Below are positions 1 through 5,345 of a stretch of 6,182 bases of DNA, piece after piece. The first letter of the stretch is position 1; each line of letters starts with the position of its first letter. Position numbers and translations under genes: made by a program. The notes below the pieces were generated by a model. It ran no database searches. It saw only the letters and a program-made list of their open reading frames with translations, and was not told the origin of the DNA. The stretch covers positions 1 through 6,182 of the forward strand of contig JAKLHH010000487.1 in assembly GCA_022710245.1 (NCBI GenBank), given 5' to 3'. The stretch comes from Myxococcota bacterium. GTDB lineage: Bacteria > Myxococcota > Polyangia > GCA-2747355 > JAKLHH01.

Positions 1-265
1 CGTAGGCGTGGCCATGGACGATGATGTCGGTGGTCGGCTTGCCGAGCACGAGGTCGGAGTCGTAGAGGAGGCTCGACTGTCCCGGCTTGCCGAGATACAC
101 GGGCGCGTCCACGACGGGCTGCTGCGTCTCTGCCACGGTCGTGCGGCCATCGGCACCGAGGTCGAAGGTCGCTCGCACGACCACGACCCAGACCTCGGCG
201 CCGTCGCGGTCTCGCAGGAAGCTCCTCTGCACGGCGTACGGCGTTCGGTTCTCGACGTCCCACAT
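1..265 (-). CDS. DUF2169 domain protein, N-terminal part (runs off the left edge)
   Basis: The reverse strand reads 88 codons from an ATG at 265 and leaves the window still open. The N-terminus MWDVENRTPYAVQRSFLRDR, followed by a GAEVWVVVVRATFDL stretch and a later LLYDSDLVLGKPTTDIIVHG segment (residues about 67-85), is the pattern I associate with DUF2169 proteins: a start in which aromatic/Asn-rich residues lead into a beta-rich domain, then a 'D.....KP.TD....G.AY' motif. DUF2169 is usually encoded beside vgrG and PAAR-like genes of T6SS and is thought to help load spike-borne effectors; that role is family knowledge, not visible here. The start lies 10 bases after the TIGR02270 stop, and the GAGGA Shine-Dalgarno-like stretch overlaps that stop codon, so translational coupling is likely. 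Most of the protein (full-length members are several hundred residues) lies outside the window. Confidence 0.85.
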   Translation of the reverse strand, partial: MWDVENRTPYAVQRSFLRDRDGAEVWVVVVRATFDLGADGRTTVAETQQPVVDAPVYLGKPGQSSLLYDSDLVLGKPTTDIIVHGHAY

Positions 266-275
266 GCCGGTATCC

Positions 276-1568
276 TCACCCCGTCGCCGAAGGACAGAGT
301 CGGCGCGCCGCTGCGAAGGCGCTGGCGGCCTCGTCGCGCCCGAGATACTCCTGCTGTCTTCGCTGCATCCGGGTCAGGGCGCGAGGCTCGACCAGGCACT
401 CACCGCGCGTGCGGATGGCCGCTTCCAGGAGCAGGGCCTGGCGCCGCTGCATCGAGGCAGCCTCGAGGGCCGCGACGAAGCTCTCACGGGAGAGCGGTCT
501 CCCGAGGAGGTGCCGGACCGCAGGGGCGAAGCCGCCGCGGTTCGCGCGCCACCACGCCGTCACCTGGTCCACGTCCGGCTCGGGCAGCCAGCGCTCGGGC
601 AGCCAGCGGTCGGCCACGGCGACACCCGTTCTGCGCGCGGCGGCGAAGCCCTCCAAGTGCAGGTCCAGTCCGGTGATGAAGCAGAAGGCCTCAGCGGACT
701 GACGCGGCAGGATGGCCTCTCTCATCAGTGCCAGGCAGAGGTCGGCGGCCTCTGCCGTCCCGACGAAGCCGAGCGCCCAGAGGGCGTCGGGACGCAGCGC
801 CTCCGCCTCGAGGCACTCCACGATCAGGGCAGCCTCGCGCGCGTCTCCGGCGAGCGCGAGCAAGGTGAGCGGAAGCCGGAGCGCGACCGCTCGCCCGGCG
901 ACGAGCTGCCGGCAGAGCTGCCAGACCGAAGAGCTGCCGCGGATACAGGCGCTCTCGATGGCGGCATCGCGAACCGCCGCCTCGGCGCTGGCCAGGGCTT
1001 GGCGCAGGACCGGCAGGTAGACCTCTCCGGCGGGGCAGCGGGCGGCGCGGGCGACCGCGGCCAGGAGCTGGGCGTCCTCGTGCCCGGAGAGGGACGCGAG
1101 CTCCGGGCTCAGGCCCAGCCGCCGGCAGGAGAGGATCTCGGTCGCCAGCGCCTGCAGCGTCGGTTGCTCCCGTTCCTGGACGGCTCGCAGCTGTGGCTCG
1201 AGCTCGGCGGGAGCCGCGAGCTCCAGCGCGCCGGCGATCCCGCGGAGCGCGCCGGGGCTGGCGGCGAGGAGGTGCTCCAGGACGGCACCCGAGCGGTCGC
1301 CCACCTCCGAGAGCAGGAGCGAGCAGGCCGCGGCGAAGGCGAGCTCGGCATCGCTCCCTTCGACGGCCGGCAGCAGGAGCTGCTCCTGCACGGGCAGCCC
1401 GCCGACGACCAGGGCGTCGAGGTGCGCGAGGAGCCTTCGCTCACGGCCTGCCAGGTCCTGCAGCCGGAAGTCCGGGGCGCGCCGCTCCTCCAGCCAGCGC
1501 GACCACAGGAAGGCCGCGCTGCCAAGGTGCTCCCGCACGACCGGCCAGAGCACGTGCTCGGCGGTCAT
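276..1568 (-). CDS. TIGR02270 family HEAT-like repeat protein, T6SS-associated
   Basis: A 430-aa, Ala/Leu/Arg-rich, all-helical protein. The N-terminus (VVREHLGSAAFLWSRW, residues 10-25, then a 'DLA...RR..AHLDAL.VGG' segment at 38-57) and the motif AEAFCFITGLDL (292-303) match what I know of the TIGR02270 family, common in myxobacteria and often next to T6SS genes. Degenerate helical repeats of about 30 residues run through roughly 75-290 (for example VRDAAIESACIRG at 199-211 and ALWALGFVGTAEAADLCLALM at 262-282), consistent with a HEAT-like solenoid used for protein binding. Its biochemical role is unknown. I chose ATG 1568 because family members begin close to the 'VV.EH' segment. A GTG at 1586, directly after the upstream TGA, would add six residues and is also possible; neither start has a well-spaced Shine-Dalgarno. 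It is the middle gene of a three-gene run (18 bases after DUF6484, 10 before DUF2169). Residues 321-330 are a tandem duplication, described separately. Confidence 0.85.
   Translation of the reverse strand: MTAEHVLWPVVREHLGSAAFLWSRWLEERRAPDFRLQDLAGRERRLLAHLDALVVGGLPVQEQLLLPAVEGSDAELAFAAACSLLLSEVGDRSGAVLEHLLAASPGALRGIAGALELAAPAELEPQLRAVQEREQPTLQALATEILSCRRLGLSPELASLSGHEDAQLLAAVARAARCPAGEVYLPVLRQALASAEAAVRDAAIESACIRGSSSVWQLCRQLVAGRAVALRLPLTLLALAGDAREAALIVECLEAEALRPDALWALGFVGTAEAADLCLALMREAILPRQSAEAFCFITGLDLHLEGFAAARRTGVAVADRWLPERWLPEPDVDQVTAWWRANRGGFAPAVRHLLGRPLSRESFVAALEAASMQRRQALLLEAAIRTRGECLVEPRALTRMQRRQQEYLGRDEAASAFAAARRLCPSATG
578..607. repeat. Perfect 15-bp tandem duplication inside the TIGR02270 gene
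   Basis: Two identical 15-base units, gctcgggcagccagc, lie head to tail at 578-592 and 593-607. On the coding strand the region encodes RWLPE twice in succession (residues 321-330 of the TIGR02270 product). The unit is a multiple of three, so the frame is kept. The absence of any mismatch between copies suggests a recent slippage or unequal exchange event. Confidence 0.9.
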
Positions 1569-1586
1569 CGCTCCGATGGGGCGCAC

Positions 1587-2081
1587 TCAGTTCAGCTCGA
1601 TCGAGCCGCCGCGGATGCGATTGGTGTAGCGCGCTCGCGACTCGACGGTGGTGCCGCGGATGGCGATCGTCCCGTCGCAGCAGAGCGTGATCGAGGCCTC
1701 GCCGCACTGGAGCACGATCTCCTCGCGGCCCTCCACCCGCACGCGCTGGCCGTCCACCCTGACCACGAGGTCGCGGGGCTCCGCGGCGAGCGCCGGGCGG
1801 GTCTCCTCATCGGAGGGGAGCAGCCCGAGGATCACCGGCCGGTTCGAGGCGTTGTCCCGGAAGAGGAGGACCACCTCCTGGCCAGCGCGCCAGTCGAAGG
1901 CGTCGTCCCGTCCCGAGGCGGTCTTCATCAGCGCAGCCGGGACCGGACCATGCGAGTTGTCCTGATAGTCGACGAGGATCCTGCCCTGCCGGTCGACTCC
2001 CACGATCCGCCCGGTCCGGGCTCCCTCGATCTCCCTCTGCGGCTCCACGCGGGTCGCCGTGGCTACAGCGGAACGCGCCAT
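1587..2081 (-). CDS. DUF6484 domain protein with a gp5-like C-terminal tail
   Basis: A 164-aa protein. Residues about 20-89 form the DUF6484 region: GRIVGVDRQGRILVDYQ (24-40), a variable loop, then GQEVVLLF..NASNRPVILG (67-86). This arrangement resembles the OB-fold of VgrG/gp5 spike proteins ('GRV.V.F ... GQEV.V.F..GDPDRP.I.G'). After an acidic/Ala-rich linker (89-103) the C-terminus (104-164) is made of short beta-strand segments ending in ITLCCDGTIAIRG, TNRIRGG and SIELN, similar to the beta-helix tip that follows the OB-fold in spike proteins. I infer a small spike-associated or spike-mimicking T6SS accessory protein; the family function is not established. I chose ATG 2081 because a 14-base purine tract lies just upstream; an ATG at 2216 in the same frame would add 45 low-quality residues and run over the predicted promoter. 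First gene of the leftward run; its TGA is at 1589-1587. Confidence 0.82.
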   Translation of the reverse strand: MARSAVATATRVEPQREIEGARTGRIVGVDRQGRILVDYQDNSHGPVPAALMKTASGRDDAFDWRAGQEVVLLFRDNASNRPVILGLLPSDEETRPALAAEPRDLVVRVDGQRVRVEGREEIVLQCGEASITLCCDGTIAIRGTTVESRARYTNRIRGGSIELN

Positions 2082-2083
2082 CG

Positions 2084-2097
2084 CTCCCTCCCTCCTC
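2084..2097 (-). promoter_or_regulatory. Very strong Shine-Dalgarno that fixes the DUF6484 start
   Basis: On the minus strand an uninterrupted purine run GAGGAGGGAGGGAG lies two bases before ATG 2081 and holds several overlapping GGAGG-like registers. It is the strongest ribosome-binding tract in the window and is the reason for preferring the 164-aa form over the 209-aa form. Confidence 0.75.
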
Positions 2098-2163
2098 GGC
2101 CGGCGCGAGAGGCTCGGGCCGGACGTCAGCAGCTGCGGTGAGTGCCCTGTCGGCAGGCGCTGC

Positions 2164-2192
2164 ACCGTAGCATCGGCGCAAACCTCCCTCAA
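2164..2192 (-). promoter_or_regulatory. Sigma70-like promoter for the DUF6484-TIGR02270-DUF2169 run
   Basis: On the minus strand TTGAGG (2192-2187) is followed after exactly 17 bases by TACGGT (2169-2164). The -35 box keeps TTGA and the -10 box keeps the TAnnnT positions. The predicted start would be near 2157, giving a leader of about 75 bases before ATG 2081. It lies in the only sizeable gap (2082-2228) between this run and the secreted-protein gene, implying the run can be transcribed independently. Confidence 0.5.
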
Positions 2193-2228
2193 GCGTGGCG
2201 GCAGGTGCGCACGCACATGCGCTCGCGC

Positions 2229-2768
2229 TCAGGGGAGCCGGTACTCGGTGTGCCGCTCGACGTCACGGCTGGTGAGGCCGTAGCCGCTGAGGTACTGGCG
2301 CAGCTCGGCGGAGCTCATGTTGAGGGACTGGGCGCTGCGGACCGCCCGGCCGAGCCCCAGGCGCATGGCGGAGTCGTTGCCGCTCCGCTTGCCGAGGGAG
2401 GCGTCCTTCAGGCCGTGCTGCATGTCGACGAGGCTCCCGTAGCGCTCCACCGCCGCGCGGAGCTTGGGGTTGACCGGCTTGGTGATGCCGAGCTTGCCGC
2501 GGAGGCTCTCCAGCGACCAGAGCTGCGTCTGCATGCTCCCGCTGTCGCCGTAGATGTAGCCCTTGCCGCCCCCGCGCAGGTAGCGCCGCATGGAGTCCTG
2601 CTCGGCGGTGCTCGCGTAGGTGGCGAGCCGCCGCACGAGCTCCTTGTGATCGCGAAGGAGCTTCGGTCGGTTGACCTGCAGGTCGAAGCCCGGCGCCGCG
2701 CTGGCGCTGGCGCCGATGAGCAGTCCCGCACCGAGGACGATGATCTGGAGCAGCTGCTGAGTACGCAT
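2229..2768 (-). CDS. Small basic Sec-exported protein of unknown family
   Basis: A 179-aa protein that I do not recognise. The start at ATG 2768 is supported by AGAGGAGA (2778-2771) just upstream and by a classical signal peptide: short n-region MRTQQ, hydrophobic core LLQIIVLGAGLLIG (6-19), and an ASASAA segment (20-25) with likely cleavage after residue 24 or 25. The mature part has no cysteine, is rich in Arg/Lys, and appears mostly helical: a 35-67 helix (KLLRDHKELVRRLATY...SMRRYLR), a Gly-rich turn GGGKGYIYGDSGS (67-78), and helices at about 81-92, 101-120 and 153-175. An upstream in-frame extension to 2981 is possible but has no signal-peptide logic. The gene is separated from the DUF6484 run by 147 bases with its own promoter, and preceded by a sigma54-like site. 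A periplasmic or secreted role is inferred from the signal only; a T6SS link is suggested only by location. Confidence 0.75.
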   Translation of the reverse strand: MRTQQLLQIIVLGAGLLIGASASAAPGFDLQVNRPKLLRDHKELVRRLATYASTAEQDSMRRYLRGGGKGYIYGDSGSMQTQLWSLESLRGKLGITKPVNPKLRAAVERYGSLVDMQHGLKDASLGKRSGNDSAMRLGLGRAVRSAQSLNMSSAELRQYLSGYGLTSRDVERHTEYRLP

Positions 2769-2839
2769 GGTCTCCTCTTTTCTGGTGTCCGCCCTGTTGA
2801 TTCGTCTGTTGGCTCGATTGGCCCCCTGTCCCGTCGGAG

Positions 2840-2855
2840 AGCAAGCGGCGCGCCA
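2840..2855 (-). promoter_or_regulatory. Sigma54 (RpoN) -24/-12 promoter candidate for the secreted-protein gene
   Basis: The minus strand reads TGGCGCGCCGCTTGCT. Compared with the RpoN consensus TGGCACG-N4-TTGCW only one position differs (A to G), and the invariant GG and GC pairs are separated by exactly 10 bases. Transcription would start near 2828, leaving a leader of about 60 bases to ATG 2768. I found no convincing -35/-10 pair for this gene in the same gap. No enhancer-binding site could be assigned. Confidence 0.45.
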
Positions 2856-2975
2856 GGCGTTCGCCGCTCCAAGCTGCCGGAAGCGAAGGGAACCGGTGGC
2901 TCGGGGAGGCGCCCTGGCCGTCGCCGCACCCTTGATCTTCGACGAGAACCCAGTCCCATCTGTCCGCCGCCAGCG

Positions 2976-2990
2976 CGGCACGGCACGGCA
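2976..2990. repeat. Three tandem copies of CGGCA next to the antiporter promoter
   Basis: CGGCA occurs three times in a row at 2976-2990, ending 7 bases before the predicted -35 box at 2998. The rest of the divergent gap (2769-2975) contains the sigma54-like site and no other feature I can support. Confidence 0.6.
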
Positions 2991-2997
2991 CGCCGAC

Positions 2998-3026
2998 TTG
3001 AAGCCCCACCTGCCGCACGCTACGTT
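2998..3026 (+). promoter_or_regulatory. Sigma70-like promoter for the leader ORF and antiporter
   Basis: TTGAAG (2998-3003) and TACGTT (3021-3026) are separated by exactly 17 bases. The -35 keeps TTGA, and the -10 keeps the T-A-...-T positions. The predicted start near 3033 gives a leader of about 24 bases before ATG 3057, enough to include its AGGAG. It has the same form (TTGARG, 17, TACGKT) as the promoter predicted for the leftward run. Confidence 0.5.
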
Positions 3027-3056
3027 CGGGGAGCCGCCTCGCAGACAGGAGCAGCG

Positions 3057-3125
3057 ATGTCAGACGCGAACGACCCCACGTCGGAGCCCCGCCTGCTCAG
3101 GCTGCCGCGCAGAGGGCGGGGCTAG
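3057..3125 (+). CDS. Putative 22-aa leader ORF abutting the antiporter
   Basis: ATG 3057 is preceded by AGGAG (3047-3051) at a 5-base spacing, a better ribosome-binding site than that of the antiporter itself. The peptide is acidic/polar at first (MSDANDPTSEP) and then Leu/Arg-rich (RLLRLPRRGRG), ending at TAG 3123-3125. That stop directly touches the antiporter ATG at 3126 and is in the same frame, an ideal geometry for termination-reinitiation. Too short for homology to be judged by eye. It may be a regulatory leader rather than a functional peptide, or may not be translated at all. Confidence 0.45.
   Translation: MSDANDPTSEPRLLRLPRRGRG
3085..3123 (+). promoter_or_regulatory. RNA hairpin over the antiporter translation-start region
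   Basis: AGCCCCGCC (3085-3093) and GGCGGGGCT (3115-3123) are perfect 9-base complements around a 21-base loop. The 3' arm contains part of the purine-rich ribosome-binding stretch (3111-3121) and ends three bases before ATG 3126. A smaller alternative hairpin, GCCT (3091-3094) with AGGC (3099-3102), uses part of the same 5' arm and cannot coexist with the long one. Both arms are within the putative leader ORF, so ribosomes translating it would open the structure. Folding is inferred from complementarity only. Confidence 0.5.
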
Positions 3126-5135
3126 ATGGAGACCCTGCCCATCCTCCAGGAGTTCGCCGTCACCGTGACGATCGGCGTCCTGGCCGCCGTGCTCCTCGGC
3201 AGACTGCGCATCCCGGTCGTCGCGGGGCTCCTCGCCGCGGGCGCCGTCCTGGGTCCCTACGGGCTCAAGCTGGTCAAGGACGCCAGCGCCATCACCCAGC
3301 TCGCCGAGGCTGGCGTCGTCCTGCTCCTCTTCACCATCGGGCTCGAGTTCTCCCTCTCACGGCTGCGCCACATCGCACGGCACATCGTGCTCGGCGGCTC
3401 GCTGCAGGTCGGGCTCACGGTCGCCGCGGTCGCCGGCAGCGCGATGCTCCTCGGGCAGCGTCCCGCGCCCTCGGTGCTCTGGGGCTTCATCTTCGCGATG
3501 TCCAGCACCGCCATCGTGCTGCGCGCCCTGGGCGAGCGCGGCGAGCTCGACGCGCCCCACGGCCGGTTCATCGTGGGAGCCCTGATCTTCCAGGACCTGT
3601 GCGTGGTGCCGATGATGCTGCTGGTGCCGGTCCTCGCCGGCCGCGCCGGCGGCAACCCGGCGCTGCAGGTGGTGTTCGCCCTCGGCAAGGCGGCGGTCGT
3701 CGTGGTCGTGATGCTGCTGGCGGCTCGCCTCGTCATCCCGCGCGTCCTCGCCTGGGTCGACGCGACCCGCAGCCGCGAGGTCTTCGTCCTGGCGGTGCTC
3801 GGGATCTGCGCCGGGACCGGCTGGCTGACCTCGCACGTCGGCCTCTCGGTCGCGCTCGGCGCGTTCCTCGCCGGGCTGATGCTCGCCGAGACGATCTATG
3901 GACAGCGCGCGATCTCCGAGGTGCTGCCGCTCCGCCATCTGTTCACGAGCATCTTCTTCATCTCGCTCGGCATGCTCTTCGAGGTCCGCCAGCTCCTGGC
4001 CAGACCGCTGCTCATCGCGCTGCTCGTGGCGGCCTTCCTGTTCGGCAAGGCGCTGATCGCCACGCTGTCGGCGATGTCGATGCGCTTCCCGGCGCGCGCC
4101 CTCTGGCTCGCCGGCATCGGCCTGGCCCAGTTCGGGGAGCTCGGCTTCGTGCTGGCCAAGGTGGGGCAGGCTCAAGGGCTCCTCGCCGAGGGCGACGTCC
4201 AGGCTCTGCTCGCCGCGGGTGTGCTCAGCATGTTCCTCACCCCGCTGATGATCCGCGTGGCGCCGCACATCACCGCCGGCGAGAGGCTGCTCCAGCCTCT
4301 GGCGAGGCTGATCGGCGCGCGCAGCATCGACGAGCTCCCCCCGAACGAGCCTGGCGTGTCCGGCCACGTGGTGATCGTCGGCTACGGCTTCGCGGGGCGA
4401 CTGCTCGCCGAGAGCCTGGCCGAGCGGCAGATCCGCTACGTGGTCCTCGAGCTCAACGCCGAGACCGTGCGCAAGGCCCAGGCCGCCGGCGAGCCCGTGT
4501 TCTATGGCGACGTGACCAGCGCCGAGGCGCTGGAGCACGCCCGGCTCGACCAGGCGCGGGCGCTGGTGCTGCTGATCAACGATCCGCTGGCGGCGCGGCG
4601 AGCCGTGGACGCCGTCCACGAGCACGCGCCGAAGATCCCCATCCTCATGCGGACGCGCTACGTCGCCGAGGAGGACGAGGCGTTCGCGCTCGGCGCCTCG
4701 GAGGTCGTCTGCGAGGAGCTGGAGAGCGCCGTCGAGGCGGTCGCCCGGGTGCTCAGGCAGCTCGCGGTCCCGCGCAACCTGATCGAGGAGCGCGTCGAGC
4801 AGATCCGCGACTCGACGCAGGCCTCGGCGCGCAGGACCCACGTCACGCGGGCTCACCTGGCCCAGCTCCCCGACCTCGGCGACCTCAAGGTCGACAGCCT
4901 GCTCGTCCGCGCTGGCGACCACGCCTGTGGCCGCTCGGCCGCCACGATGCAGCTCCGCAGCAGGACGGAGGCGCTGGTCGTCGCTCTTCGCCGCGACGGC
5001 GTCGTGCTCCCCTACGCCGCTCCGAGCGAGCCCTTCAGGCCCGGCGACGTGGTGTTCCTCGTCGGGCCACGCTCCGCCATGAGCCGCGCGCTCGAGCTCT
5101 TCTCCAGCGGCGAGGAGCCTCGAGCGGCTGGCTGA
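3126..5135 (+). CDS. CPA2/Kef-type cation:proton antiporter with RCK regulatory domain
   Basis: A 669-aa inner-membrane antiporter expected to exchange K+ or Na+ for H+. Residues about 8-380 hold some 12-13 hydrophobic segments with family landmarks: LLLFTIGLEFS (66-76), SSTAIVLRAL (126-135), GALIFQDLCVVPMM (151-164; D157 is the expected ion-binding acid, preceded by Q156 as in KefC), SVALGAFLAGLMLAET (241-256), FFISLGM (277-283) and GELGFVLAKVGQ (337-348). The cytoplasmic part starts with a TrkA-N/RCK Rossmann domain (413-about 545): GYGFAG (419-424) is the dinucleotide loop and E442 the ribose-binding acid at the end of strand 2, with a GDVTSAEAL segment after it. A TrkA-C domain follows at about 585-660. 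The length is normal for KefB/C/YbaL-like proteins. An in-frame TAG directly upstream makes ATG 3126 the earliest possible start. The exact ion and the Kef subgroup cannot be decided from sequence alone. Confidence 0.93.
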   Translation: METLPILQEFAVTVTIGVLAAVLLGRLRIPVVAGLLAAGAVLGPYGLKLVKDASAITQLAEAGVVLLLFTIGLEFSLSRLRHIARHIVLGGSLQVGLTVAAVAGSAMLLGQRPAPSVLWGFIFAMSSTAIVLRALGERGELDAPHGRFIVGALIFQDLCVVPMMLLVPVLAGRAGGNPALQVVFALGKAAVVVVVMLLAARLVIPRVLAWVDATRSREVFVLAVLGICAGTGWLTSHVGLSVALGAFLAGLMLAETIYGQRAISEVLPLRHLFTSIFFISLGMLFEVRQLLARPLLIALLVAAFLFGKALIATLSAMSMRFPARALWLAGIGLAQFGELGFVLAKVGQAQGLLAEGDVQALLAAGVLSMFLTPLMIRVAPHITAGERLLQPLARLIGARSIDELPPNEPGVSGHVVIVGYGFAGRLLAESLAERQIRYVVLELNAETVRKAQAAGEPVFYGDVTSAEALEHARLDQARALVLLINDPLAARRAVDAVHEHAPKIPILMRTRYVAEEDEAFALGASEVVCEELESAVEAVARVLRQLAVPRNLIEERVEQIRDSTQASARRTHVTRAHLAQLPDLGDLKVDSLLVRAGDHACGRSAATMQLRSRTEALVVALRRDGVVLPYAAPSEPFRPGDVVFLVGPRSAMSRALELFSSGEEPRAAG

Positions 5136-5160
5136 CGGCAGCCACGACGAGCCTCCGCGC

Positions 5161-5199
5161 GTGAGCAAGGACGCTCACCCGGCGCGAAGTCGGCGCGCC
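5161..5199 (+). terminator. Two consecutive small hairpins after the antiporter
   Basis: GTGAGC-aaggac-GCTCAC (5161-5178) and GGCGCG-aagtcgg-CGCGCC (5181-5199) are perfect 6-bp stems placed 25 and 45 bases after the antiporter stop. They may end or stabilise the transcript. Neither is followed by a T-tract, so this is not a classical intrinsic terminator and the call is weak. Confidence 0.3.
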
Positions 5200-5271
5200 T
5201 GACGCGTGAAAGCAGCTGCCCATAGGTCGCCCCACCGAGATCCCCGACGCTGGGGGTCGCGGCGAGGTTCT

Positions 5272-5306
5272 GAGCGCGCGGTCCGCACCACGCGGTCCAC
5301 GCGCTC
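5272..5306. promoter_or_regulatory. Inverted repeat enclosing a direct repeat upstream of the TPR gene; possible operator
   Basis: GAGCGCG (5272-5278) and CGCGCTC (5300-5306) are perfect inverted arms. Between and overlapping them CGCGGTCC occurs twice (5277-5284 and 5291-5298), 14 bases apart. The block ends 4 bases before the predicted -35 box at 5311, where an activator or repressor would bind. High GC makes short repeats common, so this is suggestive only. Confidence 0.3.
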
Positions 5307-5310
5307 CGGC

Positions 5311-5339
5311 TTGACGTAGTGCCCTGTTTGTAATATGCG
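5311..5339 (+). promoter_or_regulatory. Promoter positioned for leaderless transcription of the TPR gene
   Basis: TTGACG (5311-5316), 17 bases, then TATGCG (5334-5339) puts the expected +1 on the A of ATG 5346. An overlapping TAATAT (5331-5336) is a better -10 by sequence, though it would have a 14-base spacer, and would give a leader of only about 3 bases. The stretch 5325-5338 is the most A/T-rich patch in an otherwise GC-rich gap. Confidence 0.5.
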
Positions 5340-5345
5340 CACCAC

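Noticed and set aside
87..2141. A 684-codon open frame on the plus strand opposite three genes
   Set aside because: Its translation is low-complexity (Arg/Gly/Glu/Leu) with no recognisable motif, crosses gene boundaries and the intergenic gap, and lies opposite three minus-strand genes with clear family features. GC-rich codon use leaves antisense frames open.
1587..2216. A longer DUF6484 form starting at 2216
   Set aside because: The extra 45 residues look non-coding, cross the predicted promoter and lack a Shine-Dalgarno, while ATG 2081 has the strongest purine tract in the window.
2207..2222. Small hairpin GCGCA-cgcaca-TGCGC after the secreted-protein gene as a terminator
   Set aside because: The stem is only 5 bp with no T-tract, and such structures are frequent by chance in this composition.
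2142..3125. A 327-codon plus-strand frame ending at the leader ORF stop
   Set aside because: It overlaps the minus-strand gene with the clear signal peptide and its sequence looks random. Only its last 22 codons, with their own AGGAG, are retained as a candidate leader ORF.
3357..5168. A 603-codon minus-strand frame opposite the antiporter
   Set aside because: Its product is a repetitive Glu/Asp/His/Arg/Gln mixture, the expected antisense of hydrophobic membrane segments; the plus-strand product is a clear CPA2 protein.
5161..5202. A 13-codon GTG-started frame after the antiporter
   Set aside because: No ribosome-binding site, and it coincides with the tandem hairpins; nothing supports translation.
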